Part shown: positions 48,113 to 60,038 of the stretch, in pieces | How the letters are laid out: every line of letters begins with the position of its first letter | Position numbering within the stretch: position 1 is the first letter of the stretch | From: Halonatronum saccharophilum DSM 13868 | GTDB taxonomy: Bacteria; Bacillota; Halanaerobiia; Halobacteroidales; Halobacteroidaceae | Direction of reading: 5' to 3' | DNA length: 62,970 nt | Assembly: GCF_000517025.1 (NCBI RefSeq) | Contig: NZ_KI912097.1 | Coordinates: 609,943 to 672,912, forward strand | The notes under the pieces: model-generated | The model's database searches: none | What the model saw: the letters and a program-made list of their open reading frames with translations, nothing else | Told to the model about the DNA's origin: nothing | Translations under genes and position numbers: made by a program

Positions 48113-49213
48113 TTGAATTATAAAGGCAAGAACAATACAGAAATAAAGGTATTAGTAGTAGATGACTCTGCATTTATGAGAAAAGTAGTAGGAGAGATGT
48201 TAGAAGAAGAATCTGGGATAAAAGTTATTGAAAAAGCTAGAAATGGTAGAGATGCTCTACTTAAGGTAGAAAAGTATGATCCTGATGTAATAACTTTAGA
48301 TGTTGAAATGCCAAAGATGGATGGTTTGGAGTTTTTACAAAGGCTTATGGAGAAGAAATCTACTCCAGTTATTATGTTAAGTAGTTTAACTGGTAAGCAA
48401 AGTGAAACTACAATTAAAGCTTTAGAGTTAGGGGCTTTTGACTTTGTTTTAAAACCTTCTGGATCTATATCTTTAGATATTGAAAAAGTACAAGAAGAAC
48501 TTATAACTAAGGTCAAGTTAGCAGCTAAGGTGAAAAATAAGGAGTCTAATAATAAGACTAGAAAGCTATTCAAAACTATTGATGATAAGAGGGTTAAAAG
48601 CAAAAGAAAAGAGATTAAAAGTATATCAAAATCTGCTAATAGTACTCCTTTAAACAAGAAACTTCTTGTGATTGGAGCTTCTACAGGAGGGCCAAGGGCT
48701 ATCAAAGATGTAGTTACTTTATTGCCTAAGGATATAAATGCAGATATAATTATTGTTCAGCATATGCCAGCAGGTTTTACTACATCCTTGGCTGAGCGAT
48801 TGGATGGTCTTTCTCATATAAAGGTAAAAGAAGCTCAAGAAGGAGATCGTTTGGAGAAAGGAAAGGCGTTGTTGGCCCCAGGCGGCTATCATATGCTGGT
48901 TAAAAGGGGCAAGGTAACTCTATCCAAAGAGGATAAAGTTCATAATGTTAGACCAGCTATTGATGTTACCATAAAATCTATTATAGAAGAGTATGGAAGT
49001 AATACTGTGGGAGTATTACTGACTGGTATGGGTAAAGATGGGGCAGAAGGGCTGAAGATGATTAAAGGAGCTGGAGGGCAGACCATTGCTCAGGATGAAG
49101 ATACATCAGTAGTCTATGGTATGCCTAAGGTAGCTTATAATATAGGTGCAGTAGATGTTGTTAAGCCTATAGGTAGTATCGCTAAAGAGATAATTAGAAT
49201 GTTAAAGAGTTAA
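48113..49213 (+). CDS. cheB: Protein-glutamate methylesterase CheB
   Basis: 366 aa, TTG start after GGAGGTGGGG. A receiver domain (VLVVDDSAFMRKVVGEML, ITLDVEMPKMDGLEFL) is joined by a lysine/serine-rich linker to the methylesterase domain. That domain shows the catalytic Ser in IGASTGGPRAI, His in VQHMPAGFTTSLAERL and Asp in TGMGKDGAEG. It removes methyl groups from chemoreceptors for adaptation. The matching methyltransferase cheR is not in the window. Confidence 0.95.
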   Translation: MNYKGKNNTEIKVLVVDDSAFMRKVVGEMLEEESGIKVIEKARNGRDALLKVEKYDPDVITLDVEMPKMDGLEFLQRLMEKKSTPVIMLSSLTGKQSETTIKALELGAFDFVLKPSGSISLDIEKVQEELITKVKLAAKVKNKESNNKTRKLFKTIDDKRVKSKRKEIKSISKSANSTPLNKKLLVIGASTGGPRAIKDVVTLLPKDINADIIIVQHMPAGFTTSLAERLDGLSHIKVKEAQEGDRLEKGKALLAPGGYHMLVKRGKVTLSKEDKVHNVRPAIDVTIKSIIEEYGSNTVGVLLTGMGKDGAEGLKMIKGAGGQTIAQDEDTSVVYGMPKVAYNIGAVDVVKPIGSIAKEIIRMLKS

Positions 49214-49260
49214 AAAGATAAAAGGTCCATCTCATAATTGAGATGGACCTTTTATCTTTA
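49213..49260. terminator. Bidirectional terminator between cheB and topoisomerase gene
   Basis: AAAGATAAAAGGTCCATCTC pairs with GAGATGGACCTTTTATCTTT around ATAATT, giving a roughly 20-bp stem with A and T runs on both sides, suited to the two convergent genes. Confidence 0.85.
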
Positions 49261-51654
49261 TTTTTTATCATTGTCTGTATTAAGATTTGGCAATTTAAAC
49301 ACCTTAATAAATTCATCATTATCTAGTTTTAGTTGAGAATACATACTACCTAAGCGTTTGGTTGAAGTTATATTATCTATTTTCATTTCTTTAAGTTCTC
49401 CATTGCCGCTTACTAGCATAATTTTTTCGTTTTCTTCAGCGCTAAAGAGAGATAATAGGGTATATTTATCATTTGATAATGTTTTTAGTCCTTTTCCATA
49501 ACGGTTTTGTAATGTATATTCATCTAAAGGTGTTGCCTTTCCTCTGCCATTTTTGGTTAGAGCTATAACTAGGTCTGATTTATCAGTAATATTAAAGGAG
49601 ATGACCTCATCATCCTCTTTTAAGTTTATTCCTTTACTACCTTTAGTATTTCTTCCCGTAGGGGATACCTGTTCTTCTTCAAAGTGGATTGTATAACCTG
49701 CTTTAGTTCCTAAGAGAATCTTATTATCACCATCGGTAAATGATGCCCCAATTACCTCATCACCATCATTGAGATTTAGTGCGATTATAGAAGAAATAGT
49801 ACTTTCATATTCCTTAGCTTCAGTCTTTTTAACTAATCCATCCTTAGTAGCTATAGTAATATATTTTTCTTTGTTAGATTTATTTAACATAAGGATAGTT
49901 ACAATTTTTTCGTTCATAGGCAGTTTTAAAAATTGGTTTAAAGGATCTCCAGTCGAAAGACCATGGTGTTCGGGTACCTGATGGGCTGTTATGAAGTGCG
50001 CTTGACCCTTATCAGTTATAAAGACTAATTTATCATGGGTTCTTCCTTCTACTATATGGGTAATAAAATCATTTTTCCCTGCTCTGATATTATCTCTAGT
50101 ATCGCTTCGCTTAATATAATTACGGAAGGATAGAGAGATCACAACTTTCTTGTCTTTAATAAGATCTTTTTTATCAAGTTCAGCCTTTGAGTCATCAGCA
50201 ATTATTTCTGTTTTGCGAGGATCACCATAACGATCTTTAACCTCTAATAACTCATCTTTAATTATTCCCTCTAAAACATCTTTCTTATCTAAGATAGATT
50301 TTAGGAATTTAATTTCTGCCCTTACTTTCTTTAAGTCTTCGTTTAACTTTTCAATCTCTAAGCCAACTAGACGTTGCAATTTTAAATTCAATATAGCTTC
50401 TGCTTGGACTTTTGTTACTTCAAGCTCCCTTTGTAGGTTCTTCTTAGCAATTTTTGTAGATTTGGACTTACGAACAACTTCAATAACTTTATCCAGGTTA
50501 TCGGTAGCCTTCTTTAACCCGATTAATATATGTTCTCGCTCTTCCTTTTGGGCCAACTGATAAGAAGTTCTATTTAAGATTACTTCTTTTCTAAAGTCTA
50601 AGAAGTGATTAAGTATTTTTTTTAAATTCATAACTTTAGGCTCTTGATCTACTAAAGCCAATAGATTAATTCTTAAAGAAGATTGTAAAGATGTATACTT
50701 ATATAATCTATTAAGAATTATCTCTGGATTTGCCTTTCTCTTTAGATCGATAACGACTCTAATTCCGTGGCGATCAGATTCATCTCTTAAATCTTTTATG
50801 TTATCAACTTTAGCTTTTTTAACAGCATCGGCAATCTCTTCAATAAGCTTAGTTTTTGTTAATTGATAAGGTATCTCGGTAATAACAATTCTCTTTCGAC
50901 CACTGCCAGCACCTTCAACTACACTCTTGCCTCTTAAGGTTATACTTCCTTTACCAGTTTTATAAGCTTTCTTTATCCCTGTATTACCTATAATTGTACC
51001 ACCAGTTGGAAAGTCAGGTCCAGGAATTATATCCATAATATCTTCAATTGATTTATTAGGATCTTCTAATAATTTAATTAGGGAATCTATAACCTCATTT
51101 AGGTTATGAGGTGGTATATTTGTACTCATCCCTACTGCAATTCCACTAGACCCATTAACTAAAAGGTTAGGTACCCTAGATGGTAAGACTCGTGGTTCTT
51201 GTAAACTTCCATCGAAGTTGTCGGTGAATTGGACAGTATTTTCATCAATATTCTTTAGCAGTTCTTCTGAAAGTGGGGTTAATTTAGCCTCTGTATAACG
51301 CATAGCAGCTGCACTATCACCATCAATAGACCCAAAGTTACCATGACCATCAATTAATTGGTAGCGTTGACTGAAATTTTGAGCCATTCTAACCATAGCA
51401 TTATAAACTGCTGCATCACCATGGGGGTGATATTTACCCAAAACTTCACCAACAATACGGGCTGACTTTTTATGGGGCTTGTCCGGTGTAAGTCCTAACT
51501 TTTTAGTTGCATATAATATCCTCCTATGTACAGGCTTTAAACCATCCCTAACATCTGGTAGGGCACGATCTATAATAACACTTAGTGAATAATTTAAGTA
51601 TGAACTCTTCATCTTCTCTTCAATAGAGACAGGTGTAACCTTCTTATCCTTCAT
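49258..51654 (-). CDS. Type IIA DNA topoisomerase subunit A (GyrA/ParC-like)
   Basis: 798 aa from ATG 51654, which has GAAGGGAG upstream; a further upstream ATG (51696) lacks a site. The breakage domain has [38 protein letters not shown] and the active Tyr in [14 protein letters not shown]-terminal beta-pinwheel follows, with repeats such as [14 protein letters not shown]. The GyrA-box (normally QxRGGKG) is degenerate here, so DNA wrapping may be weak and the protein may be topoisomerase IV-like. The likely partner is the divergent subunit B gene. I leave the symbol open. Confidence 0.88.
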   Translation of the reverse strand: MKDKKVTPVSIEEKMKSSYLNYSLSVIIDRALPDVRDGLKPVHRRILYATKKLGLTPDKPHKKSARIVGEVLGKYHPHGDAAVYNAMVRMAQNFSQRYQLIDGHGNFGSIDGDSAAAMRYTEAKLTPLSEELLKNIDENTVQFTDNFDGSLQEPRVLPSRVPNLLVNGSSGIAVGMSTNIPPHNLNEVIDSLIKLLEDPNKSIEDIMDIIPGPDFPTGGTIIGNTGIKKAYKTGKGSITLRGKSVVEGAGSGRKRIVITEIPYQLTKTKLIEEIADAVKKAKVDNIKDLRDESDRHGIRVVIDLKRKANPEIILNRLYKYTSLQSSLRINLLALVDQEPKVMNLKKILNHFLDFRKEVILNRTSYQLAQKEEREHILIGLKKATDNLDKVIEVVRKSKSTKIAKKNLQRELEVTKVQAEAILNLKLQRLVGLEIEKLNEDLKKVRAEIKFLKSILDKKDVLEGIIKDELLEVKDRYGDPRKTEIIADDSKAELDKKDLIKDKKVVISLSFRNYIKRSDTRDNIRAGKNDFITHIVEGRTHDKLVFITDKGQAHFITAHQVPEHHGLSTGDPLNQFLKLPMNEKIVTILMLNKSNKEKYITIATKDGLVKKTEAKEYESTISSIIALNLNDGDEVIGASFTDGDNKILLGTKAGYTIHFEEEQVSPTGRNTKGSKGINLKEDDEVISFNITDKSDLVIALTKNGRGKATPLDEYTLQNRYGKGLKTLSNDKYTLLSLFSAEENEKIMLVSGNGELKEMKIDNITSTKRLGSMYSQLKLDNDEFIKVFKLPNLNTDNDKK

Positions 51655-54026
<2,372 letters not shown>

Positions 54027-54034
54027 AGTTAAGC

Positions 54035-54062
54035 AGCAGTCCAATATTGGGCTGCTTTTTAT
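54035..54062 (+). terminator. Rho-independent terminator
   Basis: AGCAGTCCAAT and ATTGGGCTGCT form a hairpin followed by TTTT, just after the subunit B gene. Confidence 0.8.
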
Positions 54063-54151
54063 AGATAATAAATTGTATAGGGCAATAGTTTTTAGAATTT
54101 ATGAATTTGAAATTAGGAAAAAATAGTTAATAACAAGAAAGGATGATATAA

Positions 54152-55108
54152 ATGAAGATAGTAGTATTAGATGGCAAGGTTTTAAATCCAGGTGATTTAA
54201 GTTGGGAAGGTTTAGAGAAGTTAGGTGATCTTAAGGTCTATGATCGTACGCCCGAGGATAAAATAATCGAAAGGGTAGGGGATGCAGAGATTATCTTTAC
54301 AAATAAGACTTTTTTAAAGAGAGAGGTACTGTCTAAGTTAATTAATCTTAAATACATAGGTGTTCTGGCAACAGGCTATAATGTGGTAGATGTGGAGGCT
54401 GCTAAGGATTTAGGGATAGTAGTAACTAATATTCCTGCTTATAGTACCGATTCTGTAGCACAATTTGTCTTTGCTCTCCTTTTAGAGATTTGTCATAATG
54501 TTGGTGAACATAGTAAGAGTGTAAAAAAAGGAGAATGGGCCAACGCTAGAGATTTCTCATATTGGAATCATCCTCTAATGGAGTTGGCAGGCAAGAAATT
54601 TGGAATAATCGGTTATGGGAGCATAGGTAAAGCTACTGGAGAGTTAGCCAAAGCATTTGGTATGGAAGTCTTAGCTTATAATAAGGGTAAGAATAAAGGG
54701 AAAGTGATTGATGGTGTAAAACATATAGATTTTGATGAATTGTTAGAAAAATCAGATGTAATCTCTTTGCATTGCCCTTTATTTGATAGTACAAGAGGGA
54801 TGATAAATAAGGAGACTATCGCCAGGATGAAGGATGGTGTTATACTAATCAATACCGCAAGAGGCCCATTAATCGTTGAAGAGGATTTGGCCCGAGCTTT
54901 AAATGATGAAAAGGTAAGGGCAGCTGGCCTGGATGTCTTATCCAAAGAGCCAGCAACTAAAGATAATCCATTGCTTAAAGCTAAAAACACTATAATTACT
55001 CCTCATATAGCTTGGGCACCAAAGGAAGCAAGAGAGAGGTTAATGAATATTGCTGTTAAAAATCTAGAATCTTTCTTGGATGGAGAGATAGTTAATAGTG
55101 TTATATAG
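54152..55108 (+). CDS. D-2-hydroxyacid dehydrogenase (NAD-dependent)
   Basis: 318 aa, ATG after GAAAGGATG. It has the Rossmann NAD motif FGIIGYGSIGKATGELAKAF, the substrate-binding Arg in INTARGPLIVEEDLARAL, Glu in GLDVLSKEPA and the catalytic His in TPHIAWAPKEARERL. The SYWNHPLMELAGK insert and overall pattern resemble hydroxypyruvate/glycerate dehydrogenases, but lactate-type or phosphoglycerate-type substrates cannot be excluded. It is a single gene between two terminators. Confidence 0.9.
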   Translation: MKIVVLDGKVLNPGDLSWEGLEKLGDLKVYDRTPEDKIIERVGDAEIIFTNKTFLKREVLSKLINLKYIGVLATGYNVVDVEAAKDLGIVVTNIPAYSTDSVAQFVFALLLEICHNVGEHSKSVKKGEWANARDFSYWNHPLMELAGKKFGIIGYGSIGKATGELAKAFGMEVLAYNKGKNKGKVIDGVKHIDFDELLEKSDVISLHCPLFDSTRGMINKETIARMKDGVILINTARGPLIVEEDLARALNDEKVRAAGLDVLSKEPATKDNPLLKAKNTIITPHIAWAPKEARERLMNIAVKNLESFLDGEIVNSVI

Positions 55109-55120
55109 TATGATTAAAAA

Positions 55121-55165
55121 TTAGAAATCTGGAATCACTTTTATCGATTCCAGATTTCTAGCTTT
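55121..55165. terminator. Bidirectional terminator
   Basis: TTAGAAATCTGGAATC pairs with GATTCCAGATTTCTAG, followed by CTTTT. It serves the dehydrogenase and the convergent small gene. Confidence 0.85.
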
Positions 55166-55425
55166 TATCTTTTCTTTGGTTCTATCTCTTTACCCATTTC
55201 TACTAAATCTTTTGCAATCTCTCTTTGATACTCTTGGGTTATCCAGCCAAATAAAGCAGGCATACTGTGATCTTGGGGATATCCTTTGTTGACTTTGCTA
55301 GCAGATTCAGTATCACCCCATTCCTGCTCAACAAATTCTTTAGTATCGGCTATCTCATTACTTACACTTTTAGGGTTATCACTTTCTTTATGATTTGCTT
55401 TAATTTCTTTTGGACCTTGAGCCAT
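55165..55425 (-). CDS. Small hydrophilic hypothetical protein, 86 aa
   Basis: The start MAQGPKEIK at 55425 has GGGAGGTAAAGAA upstream; a longer frame to 55458 has no better site. The protein is polar and charged, with EQEWGDTESASKVNKGYPQD and a C-terminal FGWITQEYQREIAKDL helix. There is no signal peptide or known motif. It is convergent with the dehydrogenase and divergent from the PadR-type regulator at 55605, but no link is evident. Confidence 0.6.
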   Translation of the reverse strand: MAQGPKEIKANHKESDNPKSVSNEIADTKEFVEQEWGDTESASKVNKGYPQDHSMPALFGWITQEYQREIAKDLVEMGKEIEPKKR

Positions 55426-55604
55426 TTCTTTACCTCCCTTCTTTTTATAGTCTTCCATAAAAGTTTTTAATTATAAGAGGTAAAAAGTGCAGATGAATAA
55501 AATAAACTTCTTGCAGGAGTTTATGAATTTTTGTTTAAATTCTATTTTAAAGAAGTGTTTACTTATATATTGGTTATTTATCACCAAAGAAAGGAATGGT
55601 TTTA

Positions 55605-55991
55605 ATGTCAAAATATAAAGGAAAGTTAAACAGACAATTTCCTGCTAAAATAAGTACTACTGCTTTTACATCAATTTATATACTTCACCTATTACAAAAT
55701 TATGATAAAATGTATGGTCAAAAAATCTTAGATACCATTAACCAGCAGATGGGAACTAGGTGGAAACCGTCAAGGGGAATGGTTTATCCACTATTAAGAG
55801 AGATGGAGGAAGAAGGTTATTTGAAGGCTTGGTGGGATGAGCCAGATAAGAGATCAATTCGTTACTATAGAATAACTGATAAAGGAGCAAAACACTTAGA
55901 GAATATGAAGATAAAGTACAAGAGTTCCTTTAAAGATGCACTAAAGATAGTTAAAACCGCTATAGATGAAATCTATGGTGGGAAGGTATAA
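55605..55991 (+). CDS. PadR-family transcriptional regulator
   Basis: 128 aa from ATG 55605, 9 nt after AAGGA; the ATG at 55596 is too close to that site. Winged-helix PadR pattern: YILHLLQNYDKMYGQKILDT, RWKPSRGMVYPLLREMEEEG, YLKAWWDEPDKRSIRYYRIT and DKGAKHL. PadR proteins usually repress neighbouring genes in response to phenolics or other small molecules; the target here is not evident. The next gene encodes rubredoxin, in a separate unit. Confidence 0.88.
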   Translation: MSKYKGKLNRQFPAKISTTAFTSIYILHLLQNYDKMYGQKILDTINQQMGTRWKPSRGMVYPLLREMEEEGYLKAWWDEPDKRSIRYYRITDKGAKHLENMKIKYKSSFKDALKIVKTAIDEIYGGKV

Positions 55992-56207
55992 TTATTTTTT
56001 TACCTCAAATATCCATGGGATATGTTGACAAACAAACAGCAATCAATTATAATTAATAGTAGTAATTATTGTTGATTCATTTTCTTTTATCTTCTTTCAT
56101 TGCAATAGATTCCATAAATTCAAAATAATAATTTGGATTTAATTTATAAAAGGTAAGGAAGATGATTACAATAATTAATAGCATTAAACTTAAAAGGAGG
56201 AGTTAGC

Positions 56208-56369
56208 ATGGCTAAGTATGAATGTACTGTATGTGGTTATGTATATGATCCAGAGGTAGGAGATCCAGATAGTGGAGTTGAAGCTGGAACTGCTTTTGAA
56301 GATATTCCAGATGATTGGGAATGTCCTTTATGTGGTGTAGGGAAGGATATGTTCGAAAAAGTTGAATAA
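56208..56369 (+). CDS. Rubredoxin, 53 aa
   Basis: A short gene with ATG after AAAAGGAGGAG. Two CxxCG metal-binding pairs ([14 protein letters not shown] with C6/C9, and [13 protein letters not shown] with C39/C42) bind one iron. Length and the aromatic residues Tyr4, Tyr11, Tyr13, Trp37 are typical. It is a cytoplasmic one-electron carrier common in anaerobes, often serving oxygen or peroxide detoxification. It is monocistronic with its own terminator. Confidence 0.96.
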   Translation: MAKYECTVCGYVYDPEVGDPDSGVEAGTAFEDIPDDWECPLCGVGKDMFEKVE

Positions 56370-56393
56370 AAAGTTAAACATATTTAATAAAAA

Positions 56394-56420
56394 TGGGGCC
56401 TTAATATGGCCTCGTTTTTA
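56394..56420 (+). terminator. Rho-independent terminator after rubredoxin gene
   Basis: GGGGCCTTAATATGGCCTC forms a hairpin with one G-T pair, then GTTTTT. Confidence 0.7.
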
Positions 56421-56558
56421 GATTTTATAAAATTAATTTATGGTGAAGTTGGTTATTTTAATTATTGTGAGATATAATAACATTGTAGTAATTAATTTTA
56501 TCTTCTCCTTTGACTAAAAGTATTTAGATTACAAATACTAAACTTGAGGGGGGATATA

Positions 56559-56882
56559 ATGAGAATTGATAAGGATAAAAGGGCTGCAGGTATAATTGAT
56601 GGTGATTATTGTCTACAAGTTGCTAGTGATATGTTAGAGAGATTTCAAGAAGAAGAGTTAGAAAATGATGGCTTTAATAGTTTAGAGATGTTAGCAATTA
56701 AGGCTGTATTTGATGATTTATTTGAAAATAATATTAAATCTAAGTATAAAGAGGGAAGAAATGAAGTCTTGAATTTACTCAATGGCTTACAATCATATGA
56801 GGATAGGGAGTTTATGGACGAGAGAGATTCTTTTGATAGTAATATAGTTAATATTTTTGATTATGCAAACAAGGAAGATTAA
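56559..56882 (+). CDS. Hypothetical protein, 107 aa
   Basis: The start at ATG 56559 follows TTGAGGGGGGATATA. The protein is acidic and helical (YCLQVASDMLERFQEEELEN; MLAIKAVFDDLFENNI), with a C-terminal segment FDSNIVNIFDYANKED. No membrane helix or motif is recognised. It stands alone. A weak hairpin (GAGGGGTTTACCTCTC) just after the stop may end transcription. Confidence 0.65.
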   Translation: MRIDKDKRAAGIIDGDYCLQVASDMLERFQEEELENDGFNSLEMLAIKAVFDDLFENNIKSKYKEGRNEVLNLLNGLQSYEDREFMDERDSFDSNIVNIFDYANKED

Positions 56883-57043
56883 TAGGGTCGAGGGGTTTAC
56901 CTCTCTATCCTCCCTCAGTTGCAATAAACAGCTTTTGTTAGTCATATAAAATCAGATCTATACATATATACTAGAGCAATCTTATAAAATTGCTTTGCTT
57001 TAAATAATAGATTTATAGATGAAATTAAAGGAAAAAAGATATA

Positions 57044-57077
57044 TTTGTCTAATTGTTATATTAAAGTATTAGACAAA
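57044..57077. promoter_or_regulatory. Inverted repeat upstream of lipoprotein gene
   Basis: TTTGTCTAA (57044-57052) and TTAGACAAA (57069-57077) are perfect 9-bp inverted copies about 35 nt before the lipoprotein start. It could be an operator or an mRNA hairpin. Confidence 0.4.
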
Positions 57078-57111
57078 AAATATAATTAAATAAATTAAGG
57101 GGGCAAGAAAA

Positions 57112-58887
57112 ATGAAAAGTTTATTTAGAAAGAAGATTGGAATATTAGCAATATTATTAGTAGGAATTTTGGCCTTAGTTGGATGTAGAGGTGAAAGCCT
57201 TTCTGATTTAACTGTGGAGCTTAATACTGAAGCTGAAGTTACAATCTCTAGAGAGGGAGAAAGTAAGACTGAATCAGGTAAAATAGTACAATTTGAGGGC
57301 TTACCAGAAGGAGAATATGATTTAGTAACTAAAGCAGATGGTTATGATGATCTTAAAACTATAATTGTATTAGGAGAAGATGACCTTATTGTTCCTTTAG
57401 AATTGGATAAAATTGAAATTAAGCCTGTTGAAGAAGAGAAGGTAGTTAAAGAAATAGTTAAGGTTGATTTAGTTATTGATATTTCTGATATTAATGAGAA
57501 TGAATTAGATGCTAAGGTTATTTTGAAAAAAGATGGACAGACTATAGCTACAAAAGAAGGATCTAAGATGACATTTGAAGAATTAGAGCCTGGCGAATAT
57601 ACTCTTGAAGTAATTAAAGATGGTTATGATAAGATAATTAAAGACGTTACTTTAGGAGAAGGGGATGCAGATATATCTTTACATGTTCTTGGAGGAAATG
57701 TATCACAATATTATGTGGATAGTAGTGAAGAGTATATTTTAATTGAAGATGTAGCTGAGGGTGAAGAGTTGTTAGTAGGGATTTCTTATTTAGATTTAGA
57801 GAATTTTGAAGCTAGACTTAATCTTGATAATTTTCATGATAGGATGGCAAAGGTTGAATATGATGCAAGAAAAAAAGGTTTTGAATTGATTGAAAGGTAT
57901 GGGGATGATTTAAGTATATTTAAAAATGAGTATACTTTAGGTGATAGTAAATTATTTACTTTACCTAATGGTGTTAGAGAAGAAGATGTAAGAGCTACTT
58001 TAGAAGGAGTAGGAAAGAACATCCATGTATTTGTAGATAATGATTATGATATTGATTTTAATACGGTGGATAAGTTGATAAATGATTTCGATAATGTTAT
58101 TTATCCAGGTCTAACAGATGGTCAGAATAGAGATGAAGTAATTGTACTTTTAACTGATTTTGATCACTTAGATATAACAGGTTACTTTAATCCAGCTGAC
58201 TTATATGAGGGATATGGAAATGAAGAAGCGGTATTTTATTTGAATGCAGACAGAGGTGTGAATACACTGTTAGGAGCAGCAGCACACCAATATCAGCACT
58301 TAGTATTCTTTTTAAATAAAGCAAGGGCCAACCGTGTGGCAAACGATGCTTGGATTGATGAAGGGTTAGCACAAAATGCTTCTATTCTAGCAGGTTATAT
58401 CGATGCAGAGAAGTCTGGATGGTCTCAAGATGGAGGAAATGGTTGGGTTTATGATAAGGACTTTGGTTATTTAAATAATACCCAAGAGGTTAATTTATTA
58501 GCTTATGATGGTAGGTTGGCATCTGGTGGAGCTACTTCTTTATTTGCTACTTATATTCTTGAGCAGTATGGTCCAGAGTTGATTAATCAGATTATGATAA
58601 GCTCTAATGATCCTAAAGATGTTATTGAAGAATTTACAGGTGAGAAATTTAATAAAATCTACTTAAATTGGATGACTGCAAATATTGCAGATAGAATTCC
58701 TGAGATAGATAGTAGAGTTTATAACTACTCTAGCTTTGAGATTCAAGAGTTCCCAGCTTTTAATGATCAAGTAAGTAGAGATGGTATAACTTACTTGAGA
58801 TTTGAAGGAGAGGGTGGAGATATATCTATTCCATTACCTGAGTATGAAGGGGAATTAGGAGTTGTAGTTATTAGAAAGAATAAATAG
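57112..58887 (+). CDS. Lipoprotein with M30-like peptidase domain lacking the catalytic Glu
   Basis: 591 aa. A lipoprotein signal peptide ends at Cys25 (ILALVGC). Two PEGA/carboxypeptidase-regulatory-like repeats follow (FEGLPEGEYDLVTKADGYDD; FEELEPGEYTLEVIKDGYDK). The C-terminal half resembles hyicolysin-type (M30) zinc peptidases: AAAHQYQHLVFFLNK and AWIDEGLAQNASI. The usual HExxH is HQYQH here (H392, Q393, H396), because codon 58288-58290 is CAA, not GAA. The third ligand region with E417 is kept. The protein is probably on the outer face of the membrane. It may be an inactive, binding-only relative. It is monocistronic with a strong terminator. Confidence 0.75.
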   Translation: MKSLFRKKIGILAILLVGILALVGCRGESLSDLTVELNTEAEVTISREGESKTESGKIVQFEGLPEGEYDLVTKADGYDDLKTIIVLGEDDLIVPLELDKIEIKPVEEEKVVKEIVKVDLVIDISDINENELDAKVILKKDGQTIATKEGSKMTFEELEPGEYTLEVIKDGYDKIIKDVTLGEGDADISLHVLGGNVSQYYVDSSEEYILIEDVAEGEELLVGISYLDLENFEARLNLDNFHDRMAKVEYDARKKGFELIERYGDDLSIFKNEYTLGDSKLFTLPNGVREEDVRATLEGVGKNIHVFVDNDYDIDFNTVDKLINDFDNVIYPGLTDGQNRDEVIVLLTDFDHLDITGYFNPADLYEGYGNEEAVFYLNADRGVNTLLGAAAHQYQHLVFFLNKARANRVANDAWIDEGLAQNASILAGYIDAEKSGWSQDGGNGWVYDKDFGYLNNTQEVNLLAYDGRLASGGATSLFATYILEQYGPELINQIMISSNDPKDVIEEFTGEKFNKIYLNWMTANIADRIPEIDSRVYNYSSFEIQEFPAFNDQVSRDGITYLRFEGEGGDISIPLPEYEGELGVVVIRKNK

Positions 58888-58892
58888 TATCA

Positions 58893-58930
58893 AAAAAAGC
58901 TGCTAGCGAAAGTCGCTAGCGGCTTTTTTA
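58893..58930 (+). terminator. Strong rho-independent terminator
   Basis: AAAAAAGCTGCTAGCGA and TCGCTAGCGGCTTTTTT form a long stem after the lipoprotein gene. Confidence 0.85.
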
Positions 58931-59129
58931 TTTTTATGGGTAATAATAAAGCAGAACTTTATTAGTTGCTAGCCTTTAGTTACTGGCTCTTAGCTAATGA
59001 CTATTAACTAGTAGCAAGTAGCTGTGGCACGACAGTGATACTTTCCAAAAGCCCTATGAATATTTTTAAAATTAACTAGGGATAATATAAGTGATTATAT
59101 TAATATAAAGGGTGGGGAAGTGATTTAAA

Positions 59130-59378
59130 ATGAGTTTTAAAGAAGATTTGATTAAAAAGATCAAAGAGTCACCTGATATTTATAATGAGATAAGAGTAGA
59201 AAGTTTAATTAATAGTATGGATCCTTTTGGAGATAGAGAGGTCTTTGAATATATTTATGATACTCAAGAGGATAGAACTTTAGAGACGTTAGGTGATGAA
59301 GAGTTGATTGATTCTTTACTAAGGAATTTAAAGTATTATATTGAGTATGAACGGGAAATGGGCGAGAGCGACATTTAA
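59130..59378 (+). CDS. Hypothetical protein, 82 aa
   Basis: ATG, with GGTGGGGAAG some distance upstream (about 12 nt spacing). An acidic helical protein (DLIKKIKESPDIYNEIRVES; SLLRNLKYYIEYEREMGESD). No family is recognised. It lies 16 nt before another small gene on the same strand, so the two probably form one transcript; terminator-bounded, with no clear toxin or antitoxin features. Confidence 0.6.
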   Translation: MSFKEDLIKKIKESPDIYNEIRVESLINSMDPFGDREVFEYIYDTQEDRTLETLGDEELIDSLLRNLKYYIEYEREMGESDI

Positions 59379-59394
59379 AGGAGGGGATGAACAA

Positions 59395-59628
59395 ATGGCA
59401 GAAGATATTGAACAATTTTTAAAGTATGGAGGCGTTAAGTTTGAATATAAGGCTCCTGAAAGGGAAGTTTATAAATTTGTGAATAGTCTTCCAGAAGAAA
59501 AGAGAAGTAGCATAGCAGAAGTTAGCAAAATATTAGAAGAAGAAGGCTATATAGATCTAAAACCTGAGTTTAGTACAATAGATCAGGAATTGTTAGATGC
59601 TCAAGTAGAAGAAAATAGAAGGATATAA
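59395..59628 (+). CDS. Hypothetical protein, 77 aa
   Basis: ATG 59395 after AAAGGAGGGG. An acidic helical protein with AEDIEQFLKYGGVKFEYKAP, KFVNSLPEEKRSSIAEVSKI and LEEEGYIDLKPEF. No membrane or metal motif is seen. It is second in a two-gene unit with the 82-aa protein; the pair is followed directly by a very long terminator stem. Function unknown. Confidence 0.6.
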   Translation: MAEDIEQFLKYGGVKFEYKAPEREVYKFVNSLPEEKRSSIAEVSKILEEEGYIDLKPEFSTIDQELLDAQVEENRRI

Positions 59629-59678
59629 ATAAAGTAACTGCCTACTTAGTTAACTAAGTAGGCAGTTACTTTATTTAT
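59627..59678. terminator. Long bidirectional terminator
   Basis: AAATAAAGTAACTGCCTACT and AGTAGGCAGTTACTTTATTT form a near-perfect stem of about 23 bp around TAGTTAACTA, starting at the stop codon of the 77-aa gene. Confidence 0.85.
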
Positions 59679-59744
59679 ATGTGGTATTTTTAATTTTGAA
59701 ACTTTAGTTAATTAAGATTAGAATTATTTAAGTTCATTAAAGTT

Positions 59745-59855
59745 TTAATCATAGTTCTTTAGCTGATTAAATAATGCTTCAATGTATTCTTGCATTGTTA
59801 TTTCTTGGTTAATAAATTTGTTGATTAAATTACTCTTAATCATATTTTTTTTCAT
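59745..59855 (-). CDS. Possible 36-aa minus-strand peptide
   Basis: A minus-strand frame starts at 59855 and encodes NLINKFINQEITMQEYIEAL and a short polar tail. AAGGAG lies about 13 nt before the start, slightly far. It lies in the 59629-60038 gap, where nothing else is seen. No family is recognised. Confidence 0.3.
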   Translation of the reverse strand: MKKNMIKSNLINKFINQEITMQEYIEALFNQLKNYD

Positions 59856-60038
59856 TATTTCAAATCAGCTCCTTAATTTTATTTTCTTATTACTTAGTAT
59901 TCTTTAAAAGTAATTATATAATACTAGTAATGCTTACCTATAAAAGAGAGAATACTTTAGAATTTAAGTAGAATTGAATAAAATAAGAAAAAAATGAAAT
60001 AATAATAGTAAAATATAATTATAAAATGAGGCAAAAAT

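Noticed and set aside
48118-48705. Minus-strand frame of 195 codons opposite cheB
   Set aside because: Its low-complexity Ser/Leu/Ile composition mirrors the coding strand of a clear cheB gene.
59130-59628. Toxin-antitoxin pair
   Set aside because: The two small genes are adjacent, but both products are acidic and helical with no recognised toxin or DNA-binding motif.
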